64,000 bases of DNA from Nocardia wallacei (GCF_029869545.1 NZ_JARWQD010000249.1:22054-86053); one strand, 5' to 3'. Counted from the first letter of the stretch, positions 15,551 to 24,728 are shown. The notes: generated by a model from the sequence alone, not told the origin. Made by a program: numbers and translations.

Positions 15551-17416
15551 TCAGCCGAGGAGTTCGTCGACGTAGCACCAGCGCCATTTCTCGCCCGGTT
15601 CGACGCTGCGCATCACGGGGTGGCCGGTGTCGCGGAAGTGGTTGGTGGCGTGGTTGCCGGGGGAGGAGTCGCAGCAGGCGACGTGGCCGCAGGTCAGGCA
15701 CATGCGCAGATGCACCCAGGTCAGGCCCGCCGCGACACAGTCCGAGCAGACGTCGGGTGTGTCGGGGATGCAGGTGTGCGGGGCGGCGCGCAGGTGGGCG
15801 CAGTCACCGGCCGCCGGGGCGCGCAGCGGGGCGGCGGAATCGCTGTCGGCCTCGACGATCCGGTCGATGGTCGACTCCTCCATATCCAGCACGGCCATGA
15901 CATTCTCGAGCACCTCGTGGTCGACGGTGCCCGAATCCCGCACGCGCAGCACGGTTTCGCGTTCGGCGCGCAGCATCGCCAGCCGCAGCCTTCGATACTC
16001 GCCGCTGGGGGTCACGCGCACCGATTCCGACCGGCCCAGCTGCTCCCAGGCGGCGAAGGCGCGGCGCGAGACCCGATCGCGCAGCGCCGTCACGATCTCC
16101 GGCGGGGTCTCCGGCGCGATCTCGGCATCGAGCGCCTCGAGCCCGGCGGCGGTGGCCTGCTGCAGCAGGTTCGCCTCCTGCAGCGCGTCCTCGGCGCGGC
16201 TGGGACCGCGCAGCCGCAGCACCCGTACCAGCAGCGGCAGCGAAACCCCTTGCAGCAGCAGGGTTCCGCCGACGACCACCAGCGCCAGCAGCTTCAACGT
16301 CGCCAGCTGCGGGGTGTCCTCGGGCAGCAGCAGCACCGCGGCGAGGGTCACCACGCCGCGCATACCCGACCAGGACACCACCGCCGGACCGGTCCACGCG
16401 GGCTTGGGTTTCCCGCGCGGGCGCGACTCCACGGACCAGGCGAAATAGGTGGCGGGAAACACCCACACCGGGCGCACCACGACCACCGTCGCCAGCACCG
16501 CCGCACAGGTCAGCACGATCGTGCCGTGATCGAGCCCGCTGTTCCAGGCGTCCTCCACGATGTGGCGCACCTGCAGGCCGATCAGCAGGAAAACCGCGCT
16601 CTCCAACAGGAATTGGATGGTGCGCCAGTTGGTGCGCTCGGCGATGCGCGAGGCCGCGGTCTGCCACACCGGCGCGCCCTGGCCCAGGATCAGCCCGCAC
16701 ACCACTACCGACATCACACCCGAGGCGTGCACGGCCTCGGCGGGCAGATACGCCGCGAACGGCGCCAGCAGCGACAGGCTGGTATCGAGCACCGGATCGG
16801 TGATGCGGCGGCGCAGCACCGCCAGCACCCCGGCCGCCGCGATACCGATGAGCGCCCCGCCGCCCGCGGCGTAGACGAAGTCGCCGCCCGCCTGCCAGAT
16901 GCTGAAACTCCCGGCCATCGCGGCGATCGCGGTGCGCAGCGACACCAGCGCGGTGGCGTCGTTGAACAGCGACTCACCCTCGAGCAGTGTCACGATGCGC
17001 CGCGGCATGCCGACCCGCCGCGCCACCGCCGTGGCGGCCACCGCATCCGGCGGCGCGACGACCGCGCCCAGCGCCACCGCGGCCGCGAACGGCACCCCCA
17101 GCAGCCGCCAGACCACCACCGCCACCGCGAAAGTGGTGAACAGCACCAGGCCCACCGACAGCAGCGCGATCGACAGCTTCTTGGGCCGGAACTCGATCAG
17201 CGAGGTGTTGATGGCCGCCGTGTACAGCAGCGGCGGCAGCAGACCGAGCAGCACCAGCTCGGGATTGATGTCGACCTGGGGGACGAACGGCAGATACGAG
17301 GCGATCACCCCGGCGACGGTGAGCGTCAGGGGTTCGGCCATGCCCAGCCGCCTCGCCAGCGCCGCCAGCGCGACCGCGACGGCGACCAGGATCACCAATC
17401 CCGCTGCGATATGCAC
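15551..17416 (-). CDS. CPA1 Na+/H+ antiporter with C-terminal UBP-type zinc finger
   Basis: A 621-residue fusion. Residues 1-410 form about 12 membrane segments of a CPA1 (NhaP-type) cation/proton antiporter, with the ion-site motifs VAPPDAVAATAVARR and EGESLFNDATALV. A cytoplasmic linker of ~110 residues follows. The last ~90 residues resemble a ubiquitin-protease-type zinc finger: CAHL, then CSDCVAAG, LTCGHVACCDSS, and two histidines in NHATNHFRDTGHPV. Such a finger in a bacterium cannot read ubiquitin; it may bind a free C-terminal peptide or sense metal. The frame is continuous, so the fusion is real in this sequence. The antiporter part is secure; the finger's role is unknown. Confidence 0.88.
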   Translation of the reverse strand: MHIAAGLVILVAVAVALAALARRLGMAEPLTLTVAGVIASYLPFVPQVDINPELVLLGLLPPLLYTAAINTSLIEFRPKKLSIALLSVGLVLFTTFAVAVVVWRLLGVPFAAAVALGAVVAPPDAVAATAVARRVGMPRRIVTLLEGESLFNDATALVSLRTAIAAMAGSFSIWQAGGDFVYAAGGGALIGIAAAGVLAVLRRRITDPVLDTSLSLLAPFAAYLPAEAVHASGVMSVVVCGLILGQGAPVWQTAASRIAERTNWRTIQFLLESAVFLLIGLQVRHIVEDAWNSGLDHGTIVLTCAAVLATVVVVRPVWVFPATYFAWSVESRPRGKPKPAWTGPAVVSWSGMRGVVTLAAVLLLPEDTPQLATLKLLALVVVGGTLLLQGVSLPLLVRVLRLRGPSRAEDALQEANLLQQATAAGLEALDAEIAPETPPEIVTALRDRVSRRAFAAWEQLGRSESVRVTPSGEYRRLRLAMLRAERETVLRVRDSGTVDHEVLENVMAVLDMEESTIDRIVEADSDSAAPLRAPAAGDCAHLRAAPHTCIPDTPDVCSDCVAAGLTWVHLRMCLTCGHVACCDSSPGNHATNHFRDTGHPVMRSVEPGEKWRWCYVDELLG

Positions 17417-17516
17417 CCGCCCATCGTGCCAGGACGCGTCGCGACCAGCGCAATCGGTTCCGTCCCTGGCGATTCGCGGGGTGCGCGCGGGGGCGCGGCC
17501 GGTCTAAGATCGCTGA

Positions 17517-17810
17517 ATGTCCGCCACTCTCGCCGAACTCGAAGCCCGCGTCGCCGCGCTGGAGGCCGATCGCGCGGATTACAAGGCCGTGCTGTCGATG
17601 GTCAACGTGCTCGGCCAGCAGACCCGCGAACGCCTCGCCGTCCTCGACACCACGATCGACGGCGTCGAGCAGCGGCTGGCCTCGCATATCGAGGGCCTCG
17701 AGGAGCGGCTGGCGGGCAGGATCGGGGAGACCAACGCCCGCGTGCGCTCGATCGAGGAGAACGTCGCCGAGATCAAGGACCTGCTGCTCCAGGCGCTCGA
17801 CCGGCGCTGA
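17517..17810 (+). CDS. Small coiled-coil protein of unknown function
   Basis: A 97-residue, charged, fully helical protein. Heptad repeats run from LAELEARVAALEADRADY through VEQRLASHIEGLEERLAGRIGETNARVRSIEENVAEIKDLLLQAL, predicting a long coiled coil, so it likely oligomerises or joins a partner. There is no signal peptide or membrane segment. TAAGAT (17505-17510) lies six bases before the ATG, suggesting a leaderless transcript. It precedes a RodA/FtsW-like gene by 45 bases; a link is possible but the second gene has its own -10-like box. No family was recognised. Confidence 0.7.
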   Translation: MSATLAELEARVAALEADRADYKAVLSMVNVLGQQTRERLAVLDTTIDGVEQRLASHIEGLEERLAGRIGETNARVRSIEENVAEIKDLLLQALDRR

Positions 17811-17855
17811 CCGGGCGTCAACGCCCGTTTCGGATTCGTCCGCATACTGGTTGAC

Positions 17856-19322
17856 GTGAGCGCGTTTCGGGACTCCTCGTCGTCGGGGCCGATCGCTGCG
17901 GTCTCCGGGCCGATCGGCCGCCCGCATCCGCGCCGCGCCGAACTCGTGCTGTGCGCGGCCGCGGTCGCGCTGGTGGTGATGGCGGCGCTGGGCATGTCGG
18001 CGGCCGCGGGCGGCGAGGGCGGCGGCTCGATGCGCTGGGCGCTGGTGGTGTTCGCGGGCCTGGTGCTGCTGGCCCATCTGGCCGTGCGGCAGCTGGCGCC
18101 GAGAGCCGACCCGGTGCTGCTGCCGTGCGTGACGGTGCTCAACGGGCTGGGGCTGGTGCTCATCGACCGGCTCGACCGGGCCGAGGCCGCGGCCGCGGTG
18201 GCGCTGGGCACACCGGCGCCCGCACCCGACGCCGCGCACCAATTGATCTGGACCGCAGGCGGAATCGCGCTGTTCGCGCTGGTGCTGCTCGTGGTGCGCA
18301 ACCACGTCCAGCCCGCCCGCTACGCCTACACCTGCGGGCTGGCGGGCCTGGTGCTGCTGCTCATACCGGCCGTGCTGCCGTCGCGGTTCAGCGAGGTCAA
18401 CGGCGGCAAGAGCTGGATCATGTTCTCCGGGTTCTCGATTCAGCCCGGTGAGTTCGCGAAGGTGCTGCTGCTGGTGTTCGTCGCCGGATTCCTGGTCACC
18501 AACCGCGACCTGTTCGGCACCGCCGGAAAACGCTTCCTGGGCATGACGGTTCCGCGGCTGCGCGATCTGGGGCCGCTGCTGCTGGTGACGTTCGTGTCGG
18601 TGCTGGTGCTGGTGTACGAGAAGAACCTCGGGTTCTCGCTGCTGGTGTTCGGGACCGTGCTGGCCATGCTGTACATCGCGACGCGGCGCTCGTCGTGGCT
18701 GCTGATCGGCATCGGGATGTTCGCGCTGGGCGCGGTGATCGCCTACAACCTGTTCGGGCATGTGCGCGTGCGGGTGCGGGTGTGGCAGGACCCGTTCGAC
18801 ACCTACTACACCAACGGCTACCAGATCGCGCAGGCGCTGTTCGGGCTCGGCACGGGCGGGTTGTCGGGCACGGGGCTGGGGGCGGGCCGCCCGCAGGAGG
18901 TGCCGTTCGCCAAGACCGACTTCATCATCTCCACCATCGGCGAGGAGCTGGGGCTGATCGGGCTGACGGCGGTGATCCTGCTGTTCACCATCCTCACGCT
19001 GCGCGGATTCACCGCCGCCCTGGCCACCCGCGACTCCTTCGGCAAGCTGCTGGGCGGCGGGCTGGCGTTCTCGCTGGGCTGGCAGCTGTTCGTGGTGGTC
19101 GGCGGTGTCACGAAACTGATTCCGCTGACCGGCCTGACCACCCCGTTCATGTCCTACGGCGGCTCCTCGCTGCTGGCCAACTACGTCATCGTCGCGCTGC
19201 TGATGCGGATCTCGCACGACGCCCGCACCGGCGCGACCCCCGCCCCGCCGCCGGCGGCGCCGATCGCCGAGGCGATGACCGAGCACATCCGCCAGAGCGG
19301 GGTCGTGCGCCGCGAGCCGTGA
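17856..19322 (+). CDS. FtsW/RodA/SpoVE-family peptidoglycan glycosyltransferase
   Basis: A 488-residue SEDS-family protein with about 11-12 membrane segments. Characteristic blocks are SFSEVNGGKSWIMF-like GGKSWIMFSGFSIQPGEFAKV, the large extracellular loop with QALFGLGTGGLSGTGLGAGRPQEVPFAKTDFIISTIGEELG containing the functionally important Asp and Glu, and the C-terminal TGLTTPFMSYGGSSLLANY. SEDS proteins polymerise lipid II with a partner class B PBP. Here no PBP, pknA/B or fts gene is adjacent, so it may be an extra, non-canonical copy. GTG 17856 is preceded by CATACT at seven bases. The N-terminal ~30 residues are a Ser/Pro-rich cytoplasmic tail. Whether it acts in elongation, division or a specialised wall is not decidable here. 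Confidence 0.88.
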   Translation: MSAFRDSSSSGPIAAVSGPIGRPHPRRAELVLCAAAVALVVMAALGMSAAAGGEGGGSMRWALVVFAGLVLLAHLAVRQLAPRADPVLLPCVTVLNGLGLVLIDRLDRAEAAAAVALGTPAPAPDAAHQLIWTAGGIALFALVLLVVRNHVQPARYAYTCGLAGLVLLLIPAVLPSRFSEVNGGKSWIMFSGFSIQPGEFAKVLLLVFVAGFLVTNRDLFGTAGKRFLGMTVPRLRDLGPLLLVTFVSVLVLVYEKNLGFSLLVFGTVLAMLYIATRRSSWLLIGIGMFALGAVIAYNLFGHVRVRVRVWQDPFDTYYTNGYQIAQALFGLGTGGLSGTGLGAGRPQEVPFAKTDFIISTIGEELGLIGLTAVILLFTILTLRGFTAALATRDSFGKLLGGGLAFSLGWQLFVVVGGVTKLIPLTGLTTPFMSYGGSSLLANYVIVALLMRISHDARTGATPAPPPAAPIAEAMTEHIRQSGVVRREP

Positions 19323-19325
19323 CGC

Positions 19326-20654
19326 TCAGCGCGGCGCGGACTCCATCTCGAGGCCCGCGTCGCGCCAGGCGACGATGCCGCCGTCGAGCGAGGACGCGTC
19401 GTAGCCCGCGCGGCGGGCCAGGGCCGCGAACCGCCGCGACACCTCACCGACCGGGCACACGAAAACCAGTGGGCGCGAACGGGAGAACGGCACCCCCTGC
19501 GCCAGCATGTCGTCGAGCTGGTCGTCGCGGATGTTCAGCGCGCCCGGCACGTGCCCGATCCGGTAGGCCATCGCGCCACGGGTGTCGACGATCGTCGGCC
19601 GGGCCGTGGCATCCAGCTCGGCCAGCGCCCGCGGGGACAGCGCCGGGACCGCCGCCACCTCCTGCGCCGTCGGCGGCCGCGCGCGGGAACCGGTGCGCCC
19701 GAACAGCTCCGGGCGGCGCTTCTTGATATAGGACAGGTACGGTTCGAGCCGGTCGCAGACGATGATCACCGCCACCGCCGGGGTGTCGATCGCCGAACGG
19801 TCCAGTGCCCCCAGGAAATCCAGCGCCGCGGCATAGCTGGCGCCGCTGGTCGGCCCGGCCAGCACGCCGTACCCGGTGGCCAGCTCCAGGGTGGCGTCGA
19901 CGGCGCGGCCGGATTCGACGGTGAGGATGCGGTCGTAGAAATCGGGCTGGAACAGCCCCACCTCCCACATCTCGGTCTCCGAACGGATGCCGGGGATGAA
20001 GTCCGAGCGCTCCGACACCACCGCCAGCGCCCGCAGTTCGGGATGATGTTTGCGCAGATAGGAGGCCGCGCCGCGGGTGGAGCCGGTGGTGCCGAGGCCG
20101 CCGACGAGATAGTCGACGCGAGACACGCCGGAGCGGGCGAGATCCTCGTGGATCTCGCGGCCGGTGCCGTGGTAGTGCGCGTCGACGTTCTTCTCGTTGG
20201 TGTACTGCGACGGATGATGGTAGGCGCCGGGGTTTTTCGCCATCGTGGACTCGATCACCGAGTACACGTCGTTGGGGGTGGTCGGGTCGGGGCATTCCGA
20301 CAGGCCGGGCAGCTCCTCGATCTCGGTGCCGAACAGCTGCAGCAGATCGCGCACCTCGCTCACCTTGATCCGGTTGGTGACCGCGCGCAGCCCGACGCCG
20401 TGCAGGGCACCCAGAATGCGCAGCGCCTTGGCGGTATTTCCGGAGGATGCCTCGATCAGCGTCTGCCCGCGGTCGCGGATATCGTCGAGCTCGTCGCGGA
20501 TCATGCCCCAGGCGACGCGGTCCTTCACCGACCCGAACGGGTTGTGCGACTCCAGTTTCGCGTACAGCTGCACGCCGGTCAGCCCGTGCACGGCCGGGTC
20601 GAGACGCAGCAGCGGGGTGTTGCCGATGAGGTCGGTGATGTGGTCGTAGGTCAT
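19326..20654 (-). CDS. CysK-like PLP enzyme fused to a rhodanese domain
   Basis: A 442-residue fusion. Residues 1-320 are a cysteine-synthase-family PLP fold: K44 in FGSVKDRV is the PLP lysine, SSGNT (70-74) the substrate loop and GGLGTTGSTRG the phosphate-binding loop. Residues ~335-442 are a rhodanese domain with the active-site cysteine in FVCPVGEVSRR (C400). The pairing suggests beta-replacement using a persulfide passed from the rhodanese, rather than free sulfide (inference). It is the last gene of a four-gene operon, its ATG overlapping the preceding stop (ATGA). Similar CysK-like proteins sit beside Y4yA-type genes in rhizobia (y4xP/y4yA). The product is unknown. Confidence 0.87.
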   Translation of the reverse strand: MTYDHITDLIGNTPLLRLDPAVHGLTGVQLYAKLESHNPFGSVKDRVAWGMIRDELDDIRDRGQTLIEASSGNTAKALRILGALHGVGLRAVTNRIKVSEVRDLLQLFGTEIEELPGLSECPDPTTPNDVYSVIESTMAKNPGAYHHPSQYTNEKNVDAHYHGTGREIHEDLARSGVSRVDYLVGGLGTTGSTRGAASYLRKHHPELRALAVVSERSDFIPGIRSETEMWEVGLFQPDFYDRILTVESGRAVDATLELATGYGVLAGPTSGASYAAALDFLGALDRSAIDTPAVAVIIVCDRLEPYLSYIKKRRPELFGRTGSRARPPTAQEVAAVPALSPRALAELDATARPTIVDTRGAMAYRIGHVPGALNIRDDQLDDMLAQGVPFSRSRPLVFVCPVGEVSRRFAALARRAGYDASSLDGGIVAWRDAGLEMESAPR

Positions 20655-22153
20655 CGCGGCACCCCGGGGGCGCGCGGTGCGGGCGAGGCCGCGGGAACCA
20701 GCGTGGTGGGCGCGGGCTCGTAGTCGGCGTCGGGGCAGACCTCGAACGCGCCGCCTCGATGGGCGACGGCCAGTTTGGGCGGCAGCGGATGCATCGACGC
20801 CGCGGCCGCCGACAGGTCGGTGTGGTAGGCGGCGGTATTGGGGAACACCACCAGGTCGCCGGGCCGAGGCGGGTGCGCCAGCCACACCTTGTGGTTGGTG
20901 ACGAGATCGCGTTCCAGGCACAGCCTTCCGGCGAAGAAGACCCCCACGTGACCGTCGCGGGTAGTCGCCGGGCACGGCGGGTCCGGTTCGGGGTGCGCGA
21001 CGGCGGGCACGACGATCGGATCCACCATCACCTCCTGATCGGCCGGGGTGACGGTATCGCGGCTCAGGTCGAGGTTGACCAGCACGCTGCCGTCGGCGGC
21101 CTGTTTGACGAATTCGACACGGGCCACGGTGATTCCGGCGTGATCGACCAGCGACTTGCCCGGCTCCAGCCACAGCTCCAGCATGTTCTCGGCCGCGACC
21201 TGCGCCACCGTGCGGCCGCCGTGCGCCTCGAGCGGGGCGCCGAGCAGATCGTCGAGCATGCGCGTGGCGGGCACGGTATTGGCGTACTTGTGGAAGACGG
21301 GAGTGCCGTGGACTCCGGTGTCGTCGAGGTGGAAGCCGAAGGTGTTGCCGCCCCACGCCATCGGCTCGCCGCGGCCCAGCAGCGACTCCCGCAGCGCCGC
21401 CACATAGCCGTCGAACCGGTCGGCGTCGGCGGTGAACACCTGCCGGAATCCGCCGCCGATATCGAGCACGGTCGGCGTCAGCCCGTACCCGTAGGCGCGT
21501 TCGATCAGCTCCAGGCACGTCTCCACCGCGCGTACCCGCTCGGCGGGTTCGCCGGAATCCAGGTGGAAGGCGAAGCCCCGCAACGCGATCCGGCTGGGAT
21601 GGGCCGCGAGCACCCGCAGAGCCTGATCCGCGTCGGCCAGCGCGATCCCGAATCTGCTCACCGCGCTCGCCGCGAATCCCGACATGCGCAGCAGCACCGG
21701 CACCGTCGCGTGGTCCCCGGCGAGTTCGGTGAGGCGGCGCAGCTCCCACAGGTTGTCGACATTGACCGTCACGCCCGCGCCGACGAGCTCGCGCAGCAAC
21801 GCCTCGCCCTTGGGCCCGGTCACCTCGATGCGCGCCGGGCCGAAGCCCGCGTCGACGGCCGAGGTCAGCTCCCCGGCGGAGGCCACGTCGACCGCGATCC
21901 CGGCGTGCTCGGCGGTGCGCAGGAAGGCCCGGGAGCGATTCACCTTGTGCGCGTAGCAGATTCGGTGACTCGGCAGCCGCCGGTCGAGGACCGCGCGCAG
22001 CCGCCGCAGGTTCTCCGCGTACACCTGCGGGAAGACCAGGTGGGCGGGGGAGCCGAACCGGGCCAGCGCGTCCTCGGCGGCGCCGGGGACGTCGAGGAAG
22101 GCGCGTACCAGCGGATGGATCTTGGCGGGCAGCGCGGGGACGGGCGCGGTCAT
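20651..22153 (-). CDS. Y4yA-like fold-type III PLP enzyme (DAP/ornithine decarboxylase family)
   Basis: A 500-residue alanine-racemase/LysA-fold PLP protein. K70 in ICYAHKVNRS is the PLP lysine; IDIGGG-type LDIGGGFRQ is the phosphate loop; AFHLDSGEP and GRLCLERD correspond to LysA active-site segments. It is longer than LysA (~430), with an extra stretch near WGGNTFGFHLDDTG. It groups by eye with Y4yA-family proteins found next to CysK-like enzymes. It may decarboxylate or epimerise an amino acid made by its operon partners. Both ends overlap neighbours by four bases, so expression is tightly coupled. The substrate is unknown. Confidence 0.82.
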   Translation of the reverse strand: MTAPVPALPAKIHPLVRAFLDVPGAAEDALARFGSPAHLVFPQVYAENLRRLRAVLDRRLPSHRICYAHKVNRSRAFLRTAEHAGIAVDVASAGELTSAVDAGFGPARIEVTGPKGEALLRELVGAGVTVNVDNLWELRRLTELAGDHATVPVLLRMSGFAASAVSRFGIALADADQALRVLAAHPSRIALRGFAFHLDSGEPAERVRAVETCLELIERAYGYGLTPTVLDIGGGFRQVFTADADRFDGYVAALRESLLGRGEPMAWGGNTFGFHLDDTGVHGTPVFHKYANTVPATRMLDDLLGAPLEAHGGRTVAQVAAENMLELWLEPGKSLVDHAGITVARVEFVKQAADGSVLVNLDLSRDTVTPADQEVMVDPIVVPAVAHPEPDPPCPATTRDGHVGVFFAGRLCLERDLVTNHKVWLAHPPRPGDLVVFPNTAAYHTDLSAAAASMHPLPPKLAVAHRGGAFEVCPDADYEPAPTTLVPAASPAPRAPGVPR

Positions 22154-23427
22154 ACCGCGGTTTCCGTGGGCCGGGGCCCGGCGGGATCGACGGCGGGCAG
22201 GGCGCGCACCGGATTGTAGCCGCCGTCGCGCAGCGCCTCGAACGCCCGATGACGATTGCGGGGGCTGCGGAACTCGGCCACGACCCGCTTGCTGACCAGA
22301 TCGATGTCGTGCACCCGGATCTGCATCGACTCCAGCACGCCGGTGATGGTGCGCACGCAGTGCTTGCAGTTCATGTCCGGCACGTAGAAGACTTGATCCT
22401 CGGCGGCCAGATCGCCGGTGCCGGGCTCGGATTCGCCGGGCACCTCGGCGACGGTGAGCCGGACCACCGCCGTGCGGAACAGCTCCACGAAGCGCTCCAC
22501 CACCACCGGCAGGATGCTGTAGTGCTCGCCCGCGACATGGTGCGGCATGGCGGCCAGGCAGGCGGGGCGGGTACCCGGCGGCAGCAGCGCGTACTGGCGG
22601 GAGATCAGGTCCAGCTCGTCGTGGTACTTCTCGATGGCCGCCGCCACCGACAGGCCCTCGGCGGTGGTGGCGCGGCGCATCACGGTGTGCGCCTCGGAGA
22701 TGGTGGTGTCCTTCATCGCACGCAGGGTCGCGACCGTGTCGGCGGTGTAGCGGACGGTGCCGTCGGGCTGGACCGCGAAGGTCACCGGGATCATGCCGCG
22801 CCGATAGGTGGACGCCTGCAGCTCCCAGAACCAGCGCGTCGCGACGGCGCCGAAGATGCCGGAATCGCGCATACCGCAGGCGAATTCGTCGGGTGTGCGA
22901 TACGGCGTCCAGCGGGCCAGCAGGGCGTGCTGGGCCAGCGCGCGCCCGCACGCCTCGATGCCGACCCGGAAGATGTCGTGCGGTTCGTGGTCGGTGGTGG
23001 TACCGGCCAGCACCGCCCGGTCGCGCGGGGCGAGGGCCGACATGCGGTCGGCCAGGCCGGTGTCGGACTCCAGTCCGTGCCACAGCCGCAGCACCGTCTC
23101 GCGCATGGCGATGGGCACGATCGGGCCCAGTCCGCCGGAATGGAAGTGACCGGTATTGGGGATGCCGTCGGAGTCGGTCCAGGCGATGCGGTGGGTCGCG
23201 CTGGTCACCTGATCGGCCCGGCACGGGCGCATGAACCGCTCCAGATACAGGCGCTGCGACAGCGTGAGATGGCTGTTGGGTTCGGAACGTAAAGGCGCGC
23301 AGGTGTATTCGATATGGTTCGGTTCCGGCGGTGGCGGGTCGCCGAACAGGCCCGGCCGGGCCAGTCCGGCCAGGACGCGGGAGGCCGCGCGCCGGTCGTA
23401 GCGGGGTTGCGCCTGATCGGTACTCAT
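22150..23427 (-). CDS. Uncharacterised protein with C-terminal heavy-metal-associated (HMA) domain
   Basis: A 425-residue protein. The first ~345 residues match no family I recognise; they are soluble, rich in His and Trp (GHFHSGG, RLWHGLESD, AMPHHVAGEHY) and look enzymatic. The last ~70 residues are an HMA/ferredoxin-like fold with DMNCKHC (C354, C357), the CxxC metal-binding loop of copper chaperones, here followed by VRTITGVLESMQI. It could deliver or sense Cu/Zn, or carry a persulfide for the adjacent sulfur enzymes. It overlaps the genes on both sides by four bases. The HMA assignment is firm, the rest unknown. Confidence 0.75.
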   Translation of the reverse strand: MSTDQAQPRYDRRAASRVLAGLARPGLFGDPPPPEPNHIEYTCAPLRSEPNSHLTLSQRLYLERFMRPCRADQVTSATHRIAWTDSDGIPNTGHFHSGGLGPIVPIAMRETVLRLWHGLESDTGLADRMSALAPRDRAVLAGTTTDHEPHDIFRVGIEACGRALAQHALLARWTPYRTPDEFACGMRDSGIFGAVATRWFWELQASTYRRGMIPVTFAVQPDGTVRYTADTVATLRAMKDTTISEAHTVMRRATTAEGLSVAAAIEKYHDELDLISRQYALLPPGTRPACLAAMPHHVAGEHYSILPVVVERFVELFRTAVVRLTVAEVPGESEPGTGDLAAEDQVFYVPDMNCKHCVRTITGVLESMQIRVHDIDLVSKRVVAEFRSPRNRHRAFEALRDGGYNPVRALPAVDPAGPRPTETAV

Positions 23428-24728
23428 CGGACCTCCGTGGCAATGGTGGCGACACACCGCACGAACCGGTCGATCTCGTCGGCGGTGTTGTACAGGTGAG
23501 TGCTCACCCGTACCGAAACATCATCTGCGGCAACGTCTTCGGTGGTGTGCTCAGCCGTGGGAACGCAGTGCGCGCCGGTGCGGACCAGGAATCCGGATTC
23601 GGCGAGCACGAATCCCAGGTCGGCGGCGGAGATGCCGTCGAGGGTGAACGACACTGTGCCGTACCCGGTTTCACACGGCGCGTGGGCGGGGCCGGGCAGG
23701 AATTGCAGGCCGGGCAGCGGGCGCAGGCCGGTGATCAGGCGCTGCGTCAGGGCGCGGTTGTGCGCGGTGATCGTGCCGATTCCGATCTCGCCGAGAAACT
23801 CCAGCGCCGCGCCGAGGGCGAGAATGCCGGGGATGTTGGGGGTGCCGCCCTCGAGCTGCTCGGGCATGCGGGTCGGGCGCAGGCCCGAATCCGACACTGC
23901 CACGCCGGAATTGCCGCCGGGAAGGAAGGCGGTGAGCCGGTCGTGCACGCGGCGGCGGCAGTAGAGCACGCCGGTGCCCGGTGCGCCGAACATCTTGTGC
24001 GCCGACAGCACCGCGAAATCCGCGCCCAGCTCGGCGACGTCCACCGGCAGATGGCCCGCACTCTGGCTGCAGTCGAAACACAGCAGCACCCGGGGGTCGA
24101 GACGGCCGCGCAGCTCCTCGAGGGTGGTGACCGACCCGAAGACGTGGTGCAGGTGGCTCACGGTGATCAACCGGGTGCGCGGCGAGAGCTTCGCGGCGAT
24201 GTCGTCGATATCGGCCTCGCCGAGCGCCGTCACCCGGTAGGGGATCAGGCGCACGCGGCGGCCGAATCCGGCCAGCGTGGCCCGCAGCTGGATCCACGGA
24301 TACACGTTCGATGCGTGATCGCGTGGGCTGTAGAGGATTTCGTCGCCGTCCTCGAGGGCGGCCAGCCCCCACGCGAGCGCCACGGCATTGAGCCCGGCGG
24401 TGGCGCCCGCGGTGAACACCACCTCTTGCGGTGTGGCGCCCAGGAATTCGGCGGTGCGCTCGCGGACCCCCTCGATGGCGCGGGTGAGGCCGGTGGACCA
24501 CGGATAGGTGCCGCGTCCGGCGTTGGCGGTGCGGCTGCTGTGGTAGCGGTGGATCGCCTCGATCACCGGCCGGGGCTTCTGGGTGGTCGACGCGCTGTCG
24601 AGATAGACCTCGGCGGCCTCGGTGAGGGCGGGGAACAGGGTGCGGACCGCCGCGGGGTCCCACGTCGGCGACGATTCCCGGGCCGCCGGTGGCCCGGCGA
24701 GGGCAGACCATGGCGCAGGTGACCGCAA
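23424..24728 (-). CDS. Class V aminotransferase / SufS-like cysteine desulfurase
   Basis: A 434-residue class V PLP enzyme closest to SufS/CsdA. Landmarks are YLDSASTTQKP, the PLP lysine K245 in LSAHKMFGAPG, and a cysteine in RTGAHCVPT (C388) matching the SufS persulfide loop RxGHHCAQP, although that loop is altered. It may release sulfur from cysteine for the downstream CysK-rhodanese, or act as a lyase on another amino acid. TTG 24728 follows GAAGGGAG by seven bases; ATG 24785 would extend the protein by 19 residues but lies upstream of a TATCGT -10-like hexamer. First gene of the four-gene operon; its stop overlaps the next start. Confidence 0.83.
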   Translation of the reverse strand: MRSPAPWSALAGPPAARESSPTWDPAAVRTLFPALTEAAEVYLDSASTTQKPRPVIEAIHRYHSSRTANAGRGTYPWSTGLTRAIEGVRERTAEFLGATPQEVVFTAGATAGLNAVALAWGLAALEDGDEILYSPRDHASNVYPWIQLRATLAGFGRRVRLIPYRVTALGEADIDDIAAKLSPRTRLITVSHLHHVFGSVTTLEELRGRLDPRVLLCFDCSQSAGHLPVDVAELGADFAVLSAHKMFGAPGTGVLYCRRRVHDRLTAFLPGGNSGVAVSDSGLRPTRMPEQLEGGTPNIPGILALGAALEFLGEIGIGTITAHNRALTQRLITGLRPLPGLQFLPGPAHAPCETGYGTVSFTLDGISAADLGFVLAESGFLVRTGAHCVPTAEHTTEDVAADDVSVRVSTHLYNTADEIDRFVRCVATIATEVR

